Of a stretch of 64,000 bases of DNA, positions 23,981-33,059 are shown piece after piece. Origin of the DNA: Roseivivax isoporae LMG 25204 (GTDB lineage Bacteria; Pseudomonadota; Alphaproteobacteria; Rhodobacterales; Rhodobacteraceae). The stretch spans positions 88,520-152,519 of the forward strand of contig NZ_JAME01000008.1 in NCBI RefSeq assembly GCF_000521865.1. Direction: 5' to 3'. Under the pieces are notes generated by a model. That model was not told where the DNA came from, searched no databases, and saw nothing but the letters and a program-made list of their open reading frames with translations. Positions within the stretch are counted from its first letter, which is position 1. Each line of letters opens with the position of its first letter. A program made the position numbers and the translations under genes.

Positions 23981-26124
23981 CTCCAGAACCGCCCCCAGGT
24001 CTTGGCCATCTCGGGGCCGTGGTTGTCGCGCACCCGGTCGTACAGCCGGCCGCGCACGGACAGGCGCGCGCCGCCGTCGCGGGTGATCGGCTTGATGACC
24101 ACCGTCTCGGCCCGGCGGTTCGCGCTGCCGATCGCCCAGTTGAGCGGCAGCGTCACGCGGATGCCCTTGTCGAAGGAGCCCTCGCCGAATTCGTCGGCGC
24201 TGAGCTCGGTGAAGGTGGCGAAGGCGCCCACGCGCCAGCCGTTGTCGAACTCGCGGTCGATCGAGACCGTCGCGCCGTAATCGCCGGCGAGGTAGCGGCC
24301 CACGTCGACCTGGCCGTGGAAACCCCAGCCGATGTCGTAATAGGCCGACAGGTGGCCGTTCACCTCGGGGATCTCCCCGGTGATGGTCTCGTTGTCGCGC
24401 AGCCCGAACCCGCCGTCGTAGTCGCGCTGGCGGATGAAGTTCACCTCGCCGCCGAGGCCGAGCCGGCTGTCCACGGGTTTCCACAGAACTTCGGTCGAGA
24501 TGCCCGCGTACTGCCTCTCGAGGTAGCCGGCGGTCACGCGGGTGTAGAAGTCCTCGACCGGGTGGGCATAGTGCGACAGCGTCAGGTAATCGACCGCGGT
24601 GTCGGCTTCCCGGGCATAGAGCGTGTAGTTGGTGCGCACCGCCGGCACGCCCGGGGTCGCCGTGTTGATGCGGCCGTCGCCGATGTTGCCGCCGAGCTTG
24701 TGGGACACCGCGCCCGCCAGGATGAAGCTCGGCGTGAGGCGTGCCTCGCCGCTCACGCGCAGACCGTAGTCGACCCGCAGCGGCTCGTCGGGATCGAAGG
24801 CGCTCGTCCGCACGAAGGGCGAGAACGACCATTCGAGCTTCGGGTACTCGTCGGGGAAGGGCGCGGGGGTCAGGCCGGCGGCGTCGACGATGCGCGCGCG
24901 ATCCTCGATCGCCGAGGCCGCGTCGAATTCCAGCGTCTCGATGTCGGCGCGGTCGAGCACCACGGCCGATCCGGGCAGGCCGTCCTCGGTGGTCACGATC
25001 ACGAACTCGCTGATCGAGCCCGGCAGCGCGCGCGTCATCGCCCGCGCGGTGCGGCCGATGGCCTGCGGCACGGCATTGTACTTGCGGTTCTGGATGCGCG
25101 CGGTGGCGCGTCCGGCCTCGAGCCTCAGGCCCTCGAGCCCGATGCCCTCGTCGTCGAGCAGCTGGTCGAGCGACTCGCGCGCCCGGGTCTGCGCCACGGA
25201 ATTGCCGGTCCACCCGAGGTCGACGGCGCTTTCCGCGCTGCGCGGCTGAACGGGCAGGGGCGCGCCCTCGTTGCCGCCCGGAACCGGCGCCGATTTCAGG
25301 TCGGTGGCGAGCGTGATCTGCGCGCCGATCTCGGTGCCGTAGACGTGGTAGAGCGACAGCTGCGTGCCGTTCCGGAACATGTAGTCGATCCCGAAATTCC
25401 ACGGCGAGCTGCGCTCGAACGGCGAGGTGCTCTGCTCGAGCTCGTAATCGTCGGACGAGTATTCGAGCTTCACCCGCAGCCGGTCGGTCACGTCGTAGCT
25501 GACGCCGCCGAAAAAGCCCGCGTCGCCCCGGAAGAAGCGTTCGTAGTCGACCGTGCCCCCGAGCCCGATGTCGTTCGCGGGACGCGTGCCGGTCGATCCC
25601 ACCACGTTGTGGCTGCCGAGCCGGCCCCAGCCGAGGCCCCCGGTCACGCGCAGGCCCGGGACGATCTCCTTGGTTGCGACGAGGTATTCGCCGCCGAAGA
25701 GCCCCGTGCCGGCGAAGTCCTGCAGACCCACCGTCACCGCCGGCAGCCAGTCGCTTTCCTTGAGCAGCTGGAGGCGGATGTCGAAGCTGCGGTCGAAATA
25801 GTCGTCGCGCGGGTCGAGCGTCGAATCCTGCAGCCGCGCGTAGCGGAAGCTGCCGATCACCCGCGGCAGCAGCTGGAAGCTGAGCGTGCCGCGCGTCGTG
25901 TTCCCGAACTGCCCGACCGTCAGCGCGAGCGTGCCGTCGGACGCCATCTCGGCCGTCGGCATGTCCACGAGGCCGGGCAGGCCGTAGAGGTTGAAGCTCG
26001 GGACCCGCTTCCCGGGGGCTTCCTGCGCGGTCGCCTGGGCGTGGGCGCCGCCTGCCGCGGCGGACAGGATCGCGGCGGCGGCGGTCGCCTTCAGCGCCCC
26101 GAGCGCGCTTCGCTTGTCCGACAT
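23977..26124 (-). CDS. YjbH/GfcD-family outer-membrane protein
   Basis: The 715-residue exported protein has a signal peptide ending AGGAHAQ. The sequence SFNLYGLPGLVDMPTAEMASDGTLALTVG is typical of YjbH N-termini. The rest is rich in beta-strand-like alternation (for example RVTAGYLERQYAGIST, LGLGGEVNFIRQRDYDGGFG), consistent with a beta-barrel, in keeping with the YjbH/GfcD group involved in exopolysaccharide export. It is translationally coupled to the YjbF-type lipoprotein. Confidence 0.85.
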   Translation of the reverse strand: MSDKRSALGALKATAAAAILSAAAGGAHAQATAQEAPGKRVPSFNLYGLPGLVDMPTAEMASDGTLALTVGQFGNTTRGTLSFQLLPRVIGSFRYARLQDSTLDPRDDYFDRSFDIRLQLLKESDWLPAVTVGLQDFAGTGLFGGEYLVATKEIVPGLRVTGGLGWGRLGSHNVVGSTGTRPANDIGLGGTVDYERFFRGDAGFFGGVSYDVTDRLRVKLEYSSDDYELEQSTSPFERSSPWNFGIDYMFRNGTQLSLYHVYGTEIGAQITLATDLKSAPVPGGNEGAPLPVQPRSAESAVDLGWTGNSVAQTRARESLDQLLDDEGIGLEGLRLEAGRATARIQNRKYNAVPQAIGRTARAMTRALPGSISEFVIVTTEDGLPGSAVVLDRADIETLEFDAASAIEDRARIVDAAGLTPAPFPDEYPKLEWSFSPFVRTSAFDPDEPLRVDYGLRVSGEARLTPSFILAGAVSHKLGGNIGDGRINTATPGVPAVRTNYTLYAREADTAVDYLTLSHYAHPVEDFYTRVTAGYLERQYAGISTEVLWKPVDSRLGLGGEVNFIRQRDYDGGFGLRDNETITGEIPEVNGHLSAYYDIGWGFHGQVDVGRYLAGDYGATVSIDREFDNGWRVGAFATFTELSADEFGEGSFDKGIRVTLPLNWAIGSANRRAETVVIKPITRDGGARLSVRGRLYDRVRDNHGPEMAKTWGRFWR

Positions 26125-26311
26125 GAGCCTCTCCCTGCCACGCGTGGTTCTCGGGCCTTAGTAGCGGCGCACGGTGCGCCCTGTCCATCGGACCCGGAAC
26201 GGGCTGTCGCGGTTTTGAGGCTTTCGCCACACAGGCGCCCGAGTTCGGCGGAACTCTCGTCCCACCTCGCGTGCAGATCGTGGCCCCGGGCTGTCGGGTG
26301 GAGTGACGGGC

Positions 26312-27142
26312 ATGGCTGGGAACGGGAACGGCACGACGATCATCAAGCGCAAGAAGGTGGTCGCCGGCGGCGGTCATCACGGCGGGGCGTGGAAGGTCGC
26401 CTATGCGGACTTCGTGACCGCGATGATGGCCTTCTTCATGCTGATGTGGCTGCTGAACGCGACGACCGAGAAGCAGCGCAAGGGGCTCGCGGACTATTTC
26501 AGCCCGACGATCTCGATCAACCGCGTGTCGGGCGGCGGGGACAAGGACCTCAAGGGCAGCTCGGTGTTCGCGGAGGACACGCTGCCGCAGGACGGCACCG
26601 GGGCGACCGCGCGGAACCCCGCCGAGCAGCAGCAGGCGCAGGGCGCCGACGCCGCGGACGAGGGCTCTCCGACCCACGCGATCGAGACGGTCGTGCTCGA
26701 GGAGACGCGCCGCATCCTGCTCGAGAAGATGGTCGAATCGCAGGACGGCAACAGCCTCCTGCAGCACATGAGCATCCGCATCACCGATGCGGGGCTCGTG
26801 ATCGAGCTGCACGACCTGCCGGGCGCGCCGCTGTTCACAGGCGTGGACGAGCCGGCCGATCCGCTGCGCCGGCTGACGCAGGTCCTGGCCGAGACCGGGC
26901 TTGTCGTTGAGAACGCGCTGTCGGTCGAGGCGTTTGTCGCGACCTTTCCCGAGGTCCTCGCGGTCAATCCCGCCTGGACGACCTCCGAGGCGCGCGCGCA
27001 GAAGGTGCGCGTCCTGCTCGAGGAGGGCGGCCTGCCGGGCAGGCGTATCGCCCGGGTGACCGCGCATGCCGACCGCAAGCCCGCGCACGAGAACCCCATG
27101 AGCCCGCGCAACAACCGCGTCGAGGTCATCTTCCTGCGCTGA
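26312..27142 (+). CDS. motB: Flagellar motor stator protein MotB
   Basis: The 276-residue stator subunit has a single transmembrane helix near residues 30-50 (YADFVTAMMAFFMLMWLL), with the proton-accepting Asp in YADFV, and a C-terminal OmpA-like peptidoglycan-binding domain ending HENPMSPRNNRVEVIFL. The basic N-terminus IIKRKKVV is typical of alphaproteobacterial MotB. GGGTGGAG precedes the ATG; a GTG at 26303 is an alternative. MotA is encoded 5 kb downstream, not adjacent. Confidence 0.94.
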   Translation: MAGNGNGTTIIKRKKVVAGGGHHGGAWKVAYADFVTAMMAFFMLMWLLNATTEKQRKGLADYFSPTISINRVSGGGDKDLKGSSVFAEDTLPQDGTGATARNPAEQQQAQGADAADEGSPTHAIETVVLEETRRILLEKMVESQDGNSLLQHMSIRITDAGLVIELHDLPGAPLFTGVDEPADPLRRLTQVLAETGLVVENALSVEAFVATFPEVLAVNPAWTTSEARAQKVRVLLEEGGLPGRRIARVTAHADRKPAHENPMSPRNNRVEVIFLR

Positions 27143-27165
27143 GGGGGTGCTGCGCATTTTACCCG

Positions 27166-27188
27166 TTAGCCGGGCATTAAGCCCGGCT
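27166..27188 (+). promoter_or_regulatory. CtrA-like site overlapping a hairpin upstream of flgE
   Basis: TTAG-CCGGGCA-TTAA (27166-27180) is one base from the CtrA consensus TTAA-N7-TTAA. It overlaps the inverted repeat AGCCGGGC-ATTAA-GCCCGGCT (27168-27188), an 8-bp stem that could also mark the motB transcript end. CtrA controls flagellar genes in Rhodobacterales. Which of the two roles holds is undecided. Confidence 0.4.
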
Positions 27189-27232
27189 GCGTATCAGGGG
27201 TGGGTGTCCGGTATCAGCAGAAAGGCGAGTCC

Positions 27233-28537
27233 ATGACGATCTCCTCCTCCCTGAACGCGAGCGTTTCGGGACTTGCGGCAAACGCGAGCCGCCTTGCCAC
27301 CATCTCGGACAACATCGCGAACTCCTCGACCTTCGGCTACAAGCGGGCCGAGACCGATTTCCACGCCATGGTGTCGAGCGACACGGGCGTGCGCTACAGC
27401 GCGGGCGGCGTCCGGACCTCGACCCGCCGCCTGATCGATCAGACCGGATCGCTCGTCACCACGTCCAACGCGACGGACCTGGCCGTGCGGGGGCGCGGCT
27501 TCCTTCCGGTCGCGCGGGCGAGCGAGGTCCAGCAGGGCAGCACCTCGCCGCAGATGTTCCTCACCACCACGGGCTCCTTCCGCACCGATTCAGAGGGTTT
27601 CCTGCGCACGGACAGCGGGCTGATGCTGCTCGGCTGGCCGGCGAACGTGGACGGCACGATCCCGACCTTCGCGCGCGACAGCGACGACGCGCTCGAACCG
27701 GTGCGGATCAACATCAACCGCCTGTCCGGCGAACCCACGACCTCGGTGACGCTGGGCGTGAACCTGCCCGCGACCCAGACCATCCCGGGATCGGCGGGCG
27801 ACCCGCTCTTCCTGCCGGTCGAGTACTTCGACAATCTCGGCGTCTCTGAGAATCTCAACATCACGTTCACGCCCACCGTTCCCGGCGCCCCGCCCGCCTC
27901 GAACACCTGGACGATGCAGATCGAGGATTCGGTCAACCCGGGCACGGTCATCGGCGGATATACCCTTGTCTTCGACAACTCGCCGGCCAGCGGCGGCAGC
28001 ATCGCCAGCGTGACCACGGTCTCGGGCGGCACCTACGATGCCGCGACGGGCACGCTGATCGTCAACGTCGCCAGCGGCCCGATGGAGATCAACATCGGCG
28101 TGCCGGGGCAGAGCGACGGCATCACCCAGCTCGCCGACAGCTTCGCGCCGCTCAACATCAGCAAGAACGGCTCGCCGGTCGGAAACATGACCTCGGTCGA
28201 GATCGACACCAACGGCCTCGTGCACGCCTTCTTCAACACCGGCGTCACGCGCACGATCTTTCAGGTGCCGCTCGTCGATCTGCCCAATCCCAACGGGCTC
28301 GAGGCCATCGACAACCAGCTTTACGTGATCAGCCCCGAATCCGGCAGCATGTTCCTGCGCGACGCGGGCGACGGCGCGATCGGCGACGTGGTCGCCTTCG
28401 CACGCGAGGAATCGACCACCGATGTCGCGGCCGAGCTGACCGCGATGATCCAGACCCAGCGGGCCTACTCGTCGAACGCCAAGGTCATCCAGACCGTGGA
28501 CGAGATGCTGCAGGAAACCACCAACATCAAGCGCTGA
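27233..28537 (+). CDS. flgE: Flagellar hook protein FlgE
   Basis: The 434-residue hook subunit has the N-terminal rod/hook signature SGLAANASRLATISDNIANSSTFGYK and the C-terminal coiled-coil AELTAMIQTQRAYSSNAKVIQTVDEM. AAAGGCGAG precedes the ATG at 27233. It heads flgE-flgK-flgL-flgI, the usual hook/filament-junction series in roseobacters. Confidence 0.95.
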   Translation: MTISSSLNASVSGLAANASRLATISDNIANSSTFGYKRAETDFHAMVSSDTGVRYSAGGVRTSTRRLIDQTGSLVTTSNATDLAVRGRGFLPVARASEVQQGSTSPQMFLTTTGSFRTDSEGFLRTDSGLMLLGWPANVDGTIPTFARDSDDALEPVRININRLSGEPTTSVTLGVNLPATQTIPGSAGDPLFLPVEYFDNLGVSENLNITFTPTVPGAPPASNTWTMQIEDSVNPGTVIGGYTLVFDNSPASGGSIASVTTVSGGTYDAATGTLIVNVASGPMEINIGVPGQSDGITQLADSFAPLNISKNGSPVGNMTSVEIDTNGLVHAFFNTGVTRTIFQVPLVDLPNPNGLEAIDNQLYVISPESGSMFLRDAGDGAIGDVVAFAREESTTDVAAELTAMIQTQRAYSSNAKVIQTVDEMLQETTNIKR

Positions 28538-28564
28538 CCGCGCGATTGAAGAGGGAACGGGGCC

Positions 28565-30016
28565 ATGGGCCTTTCCGCGGCACTGAGCAACGCACTGAGC
28601 GGCCTCACGGCGAGCGCGCGATCGGCGGCACTCGTCTCCTCGAACATCGCGAACGCGACGACCGAGGGCTATGGCCGGCGCGAGCTGTCGCTTGCCGCGA
28701 ACGGCGACGCCACCTGGGGCGGTGTGTCCGTCACCGGCGTGGTGCGCCACGGCGACCCGGTCCTGCTCGCAGACCGCTGGCTGTCGGATTCGGGCGCCGG
28801 CTACGCCCGGACCATGCAGGCCTATGCCGACCGGCTCGACTTCCTGTCGGGCAGTGCAGATGACGGCATGGGCACGCTCGGCGACCGCCTCGCCGCGTTC
28901 GAGAACGCGCTCACCGTGGCCGCGGGCAACCCCGCATCGGCACAGCGCCTGGCCGACGTCGCGCAGACCGCGGTCGACATGGCCGACGCGCTCAACACGC
29001 TCTCCGCCGGCATCCAGGAGGCGCGCAGCCGCGCCGATGCAGCGATCGCCGCGGATGTCGGGCTTCTGAACACCAACCTCGGGCGCGTCGCCGACCTCAA
29101 CGACCGCATCGTGTACGCGACGCGGCGCGGCGGCGACGTCTCGGGTCTCCTCGATCAGCGGCAGGCGGCGATCGACGGCCTCTCTGCGCTGCTGCCCGTG
29201 CGTCTGGCCCCGCGCGGCGACGGCGCCGTCGCGCTCTATACCGGCGGCGGCGCGCTTCTCCTCGACGGCAACGCCCTCGAGATCGGCTTCTCCCCCACCC
29301 CCTACGTCGCGCCGCACCAGACGCTTGCGGGCGGAACCCTCTCGGGCCTCACCATCGCCGGCAACCCGGTCTCGACCGATCCGGGCGGCCCTCTCGGCCG
29401 GGGCAGCCTCGCCGCGCAATTCCGCATCCGCGACGTTGAGGCGGTGGCGATGCAGGACACCCTCGACGCGGTCGCGCTGGACCTCGCGCAGCGGTTCGGC
29501 CCCGGCGGCCCCGACACCACGCTCGGCGCCGCGGATCCGGGCCTCTTCACCGACGCGGGCGCCGCGGTGGCGGCGACGCCGCCCGCGGGTCTCGCCGGCC
29601 GGATCGCGATCAACCCGCTCGTCGCGCCGGGCAGCACCGAGCAATGGCGCCTGCGCGACGGCCTCGCCGCGGCGGCTCCCGGACCGGTCGGCGACGCAGG
29701 GCTCCTGCAGGACATGGGCGCGGCCTTGCGCGCCGTCCGCGTACCGTCGGGCGTGGCGCTCGGAACCGGCGCCAAGAGCCTCGTCGCCCATGTTGCGGAC
29801 CTCTCTTCGGCGGTGTCCGGCTTCAGGGTTCGGGCGGACGGGGATCTCGGCTTCGCCGAGGCGCAGAACATGGCGCTGCGCGAACTCGAGCTGGCCGGGG
29901 GCGTCGACACCGACGCCGAGGTGCAGAAGCTTCTGCAGCTCGAACAATCCTATGCCGCGAACGCCCGCGTGCTGACCGCCGTGGACGAGATGCTCGAGCG
30001 GCTGCTCGCGATCTGA
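28565..30016 (+). CDS. flgK: Hook-filament junction protein FlgK (HAP1)
   Basis: The 483-residue protein begins MGLSAALSNALSGLTASARSAALVSSNIANATTEGYGRRELS, split here only as the start SNALSGLTASARS with SSNIANATTEGYGRR. It ends with AEVQKLLQLEQSYAANARVL, the conserved coiled-coil pair of FlgK. It caps the hook and joins it to the filament. It lies 27 bases after flgE and 13 before flgL. Confidence 0.93.
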   Translation: MGLSAALSNALSGLTASARSAALVSSNIANATTEGYGRRELSLAANGDATWGGVSVTGVVRHGDPVLLADRWLSDSGAGYARTMQAYADRLDFLSGSADDGMGTLGDRLAAFENALTVAAGNPASAQRLADVAQTAVDMADALNTLSAGIQEARSRADAAIAADVGLLNTNLGRVADLNDRIVYATRRGGDVSGLLDQRQAAIDGLSALLPVRLAPRGDGAVALYTGGGALLLDGNALEIGFSPTPYVAPHQTLAGGTLSGLTIAGNPVSTDPGGPLGRGSLAAQFRIRDVEAVAMQDTLDAVALDLAQRFGPGGPDTTLGAADPGLFTDAGAAVAATPPAGLAGRIAINPLVAPGSTEQWRLRDGLAAAAPGPVGDAGLLQDMGAALRAVRVPSGVALGTGAKSLVAHVADLSSAVSGFRVRADGDLGFAEAQNMALRELELAGGVDTDAEVQKLLQLEQSYAANARVLTAVDEMLERLLAI

Positions 30017-30029
30017 AGGAGGACAGTCC

Positions 30030-31034
30030 ATGCAATCGATCGGCGATCTCGCGCAGAGCCTCGCGCTGGGCTTCCGGCAGACCCGGCTCAAGACGGACAT
30101 CGACCGCCTCGGTGTCGAGCTGTCCACGGGACTGGCCGCGGACAAGGCTGCGCGCCTCAACGGCGACACCACGACGCTTCAGTCGGTTGAGCATGCGCTG
30201 CGGCGCCTCGACGCCTTCCGGATCGCCACCACAGAGGCCGGCATCGTTTCCGAATCCATGCAGCGTGCGCTCGACATCGTGCAGACGGGCACCCAGGACC
30301 TGACCGCGAGCCTTCTGCGCGCGGGCCTCCTCGTGACCGATTCCGCTCGGGCGACGCTCTCCAACGACGCAGCCGAGACGTTGCAGAGCGTCATCTCCGC
30401 CCTGAACACGCAGGCGGCGGGCCGCGTGCTCTTCGCCGGCATCGCCACGGATACCGTGCCCCTGACCAACGCGCGGGAACTGGTGGCGGACCTCGTGACC
30501 CATGTGGGGGGCGCCACGGACGTGGCCGGCATCGACGCGGCCCTCGACGACTGGTTCGACACGCCCGGCGGCGGCTTCGAGACCACGACCTACCGCGGCG
30601 CGACCGAGGACCTGCAGCCGCTCGAACTGCGCGAGGGCGTCACGGTATCGCTGGCCGTCCGTGCCGATGACGGGACCGTCCGCGCCATCCTCAAGGCCGC
30701 CGCAAAGGCCGCGCTCGTGAACGAGGACGCCCTCGCGCTCGATCCGGACGTGAAGACCGGGCTTCTCGTGGCGGCCGGTCGCGACCTTGCCGCGCTGGAA
30801 TTGCCGCTGACCGAACTGCGCGCGACGCTCGGGCTTGCCGAGGGCCGGATCGAGCAGACCTCGGTGCGCAACGCGAGCGAGGTCACGAGCCTCGAGATCG
30901 CTCGCCTCAATCTCGTCGGCACCGATCCCTACGAAACCGCGATCCGCCTCGAGCAGGCCGAGCTGCAATTGCGCAGCCTCTACACCGCCACCGCGCGGGC
31001 ATCGCGGCTGTCCCTTCTGGAGTACATCCGGTGA
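30030..31034 (+). CDS. flgL: Hook-filament junction protein FlgL (HAP3)
   Basis: The 334-residue protein is flagellin-like, with an N-terminal helix including LKTDIDRLGVELSTGLAAD and a C-terminal helix ARLNLVGTDPYETAIRLEQ that gives the second half of the coiled coil. Its position after flgK and before flgI, with a 4-base overlap of the flgI start, is typical. GAAGGAGGAC precedes the ATG. Confidence 0.92.
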   Translation: MQSIGDLAQSLALGFRQTRLKTDIDRLGVELSTGLAADKAARLNGDTTTLQSVEHALRRLDAFRIATTEAGIVSESMQRALDIVQTGTQDLTASLLRAGLLVTDSARATLSNDAAETLQSVISALNTQAAGRVLFAGIATDTVPLTNARELVADLVTHVGGATDVAGIDAALDDWFDTPGGGFETTTYRGATEDLQPLELREGVTVSLAVRADDGTVRAILKAAAKAALVNEDALALDPDVKTGLLVAAGRDLAALELPLTELRATLGLAEGRIEQTSVRNASEVTSLEIARLNLVGTDPYETAIRLEQAELQLRSLYTATARASRLSLLEYIR

Positions 31035-32137
31035 TCCGTGCCGCCCTCTTCTTCATCGCCGCGCTGTTCGCGCTGCCCGTCATCGCGGCCGCGCAGGACG
31101 TCCGGATCAAGGATCTCGTGGAGTTCGAGGGTGTCCGCGGCAACGACCTCGTGGGCTACGGGCTCGTGGCCGGGCTCGACGGCACCGGCGACGGACTGCG
31201 CAACGCACCCTTCACCGAGGAGATCATGGCGAACATCCTCGAAAGGCTCGGCGTCAACGTCAGCGGCGAGCAGTTCCGCCCCCGCAACGTGGCGGCGGTC
31301 CTCGTGACCGCACAGCTGCCGCCCTTCGCACGCACCGGCAGCCAGATCGACGTCACGGTCTCGGCCATCGGCGACGCGCAGAGCCTCCTCGGGGGGACCC
31401 TCGTGATGACACCGCTCAACGCCGCGGATGGCGAGATCTACGCCGTGGCCCAGGGCAGCGTGATCGCGGGCGGGGTCGCGGCCGAAGGGGACGGTGCGCG
31501 CGTCGTGCAGGGCGTTCCGACGTCGGGAACGATCCCCTCCGGCGCCCGGGTCGAGCGCGAAGTGGGCTTCGACTTTGCGTCGCTCTCGAGCCTGCGCCTG
31601 GCGCTGCGCGAGGCGGACTTCACCACCGCGGTGCGCATCGAGGCCGCGATCAACGCGACCTTCGGCACGGAGAGCGCCATCATGATCGACGCGGGGACGG
31701 TCGAGGTCGCTCTCGCGCGCACCGGTGCCCGGTCGCCCGCGCACGCCGTCGTGCGGATGGAGAACATCCCGATCGTGCCGGAACGCCGCGCGCGCGTCGT
31801 GATCGACCAGCGGTCGGGGACCATCGTCATGGGTGCCGACGTGCGCATCAGTCGCGTGGCGGTGTCCCAGGGAAACCTGACGCTGCGGATCCAGGAGGCG
31901 CCGGTCGTCGTGCAGCCCAATCCCTTCGCAGAGGGCGAGACGGTTGTCGTCCCCCGCACCGAGACGGGAATCATCGAGGACCTGGGCCCGGGGCTCGCCG
32001 AGGTGTCCGCCGGTGCCAGCCTGTCCGAGGTCGTGGCGGGTCTCAACGCGCTTGGTGTCTCGCCCAGGGACATGATCGACATCCTCAAGAGCATCAAGGC
32101 GGCCGGGGCGCTGCACGCAGAGCTTCTCGTGATGTGA
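31031..32137 (+). CDS. flgI: Flagellar P-ring protein FlgI
   Basis: The 368-residue periplasmic ring protein has a Sec signal (MIRAALFFIAALFALPVIA, cleaved near AAAQ) and full-length FlgI sequence, including RIKDLVEFEGVRGNDLVGYG, GLVAGLDGTGDGLRNAPFT and the conserved RSGTIVMGADVRIS. It assembles around the rod in the peptidoglycan layer. Overlaps flgL by 4 bases (GTGA start: GTG at 31031). Confidence 0.96.
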   Translation: MIRAALFFIAALFALPVIAAAQDVRIKDLVEFEGVRGNDLVGYGLVAGLDGTGDGLRNAPFTEEIMANILERLGVNVSGEQFRPRNVAAVLVTAQLPPFARTGSQIDVTVSAIGDAQSLLGGTLVMTPLNAADGEIYAVAQGSVIAGGVAAEGDGARVVQGVPTSGTIPSGARVEREVGFDFASLSSLRLALREADFTTAVRIEAAINATFGTESAIMIDAGTVEVALARTGARSPAHAVVRMENIPIVPERRARVVIDQRSGTIVMGADVRISRVAVSQGNLTLRIQEAPVVVQPNPFAEGETVVVPRTETGIIEDLGPGLAEVSAGASLSEVVAGLNALGVSPRDMIDILKSIKAAGALHAELLVM

Positions 32138-32189
32138 GGCCGGCGCGCCGACACGGCCAGGTTTTCGCACGTTTTTCAGGGGGTTTTCG

Positions 32190-33059
32190 ATGTTCGGCAT
32201 CATCGGCATCGCGGTGATCTTCGCCATGGTGTTCGGCGGCTACATCCTGGCCGGCGGCAAGATGGGGATCATACTCAAGTCGCTGCCCTTCGAGATGATG
32301 ATGATCGGGGGGGCGGCGGTAGGCGCGTTCCTGATCGGCAACGACCTGTCGACCGTCAAGCAGACCGGCCGCGACGTCGTGAAGGTCTTCAAGGGGCCGC
32401 GCTGGAAGCACGCAGACTACCGCGACCTGCTCTGCCTGCTGTTCGAACTTGTCCGCGTTGCGCGCCAGAGCCCGGTCAGCATCGAGGCGCATATCGAGGA
32501 CCCGGAGAATTCCGATATCTTCTCGCGCTATCCGCGGATCCTCAGGGATCGGGAAGCGGTAGAGCTCATCTGCGACACGATGCGCTCGATCTCGATGAAC
32601 TACGACGACCCGCACCAGGTCGAGGAGATGCTGGAAAAGCGCATGGAGGCGAACCTGCACCACGCGTTGCATTCGAGCCACGCCCTGCAGACCGTGGCCG
32701 ATGGCCTGCCTGCGCTCGGCATCGTCGCCGCGGTGCTGGGCGTGATCAAGACGATGGGATCGATCGACCAGCCGCCCGAGGTGCTCGGCAAGCTCATCGG
32801 CGGGGCCCTCGTGGGCACGTTCCTCGGCGTCTTCCTCGCCTACGGTCTCGTCGGGCCGTTTGCCGCCAAGGTGAAGGCGGTCGTGGAGGAAGAGGCGCAT
32901 TTCTACCAGCTGATCCGCGAGGTCCTGGTCGCGAACCTGCACAATCATCCCACGAACATCTGCATCGAGGTCGGCCGCCAGAATACGCCGGCCCATCACA
33001 GGCCGACCTTTTCGGAACTGGAAGAGGCGCTCAAGTCGGCCAAGCAGGAGGCCGCGTGA
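32190..33059 (+). CDS. motA: Flagellar motor stator protein MotA
   Basis: The 289-residue stator subunit has four membrane spans, with MFGIIGIAVIFAMVFGGYIL at the start. The cytoplasmic loop holds charged residues that contact FliG, and the C-terminal pair of spans includes GGALVGTFLGVFLAYGLVGP. TGIVAAVLGVIKTMG-type sequence (GIVAAVLGVIKTMGSIDQPP) carries the conserved proline before the third span. The stop overlaps the next gene by one base (TGATG). Confidence 0.96.
   Translation: MFGIIGIAVIFAMVFGGYILAGGKMGIILKSLPFEMMMIGGAAVGAFLIGNDLSTVKQTGRDVVKVFKGPRWKHADYRDLLCLLFELVRVARQSPVSIEAHIEDPENSDIFSRYPRILRDREAVELICDTMRSISMNYDDPHQVEEMLEKRMEANLHHALHSSHALQTVADGLPALGIVAAVLGVIKTMGSIDQPPEVLGKLIGGALVGTFLGVFLAYGLVGPFAAKVKAVVEEEAHFYQLIREVLVANLHNHPTNICIEVGRQNTPAHHRPTFSELEEALKSAKQEAA

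Noticed and set aside
23306..27157. Single leftward open frame of 1283 codons
   Set aside because: Only the last part (23306-23980) is real, as the YjbF-type lipoprotein. The rest is out of frame with the YjbH-type gene and antisense to motB.
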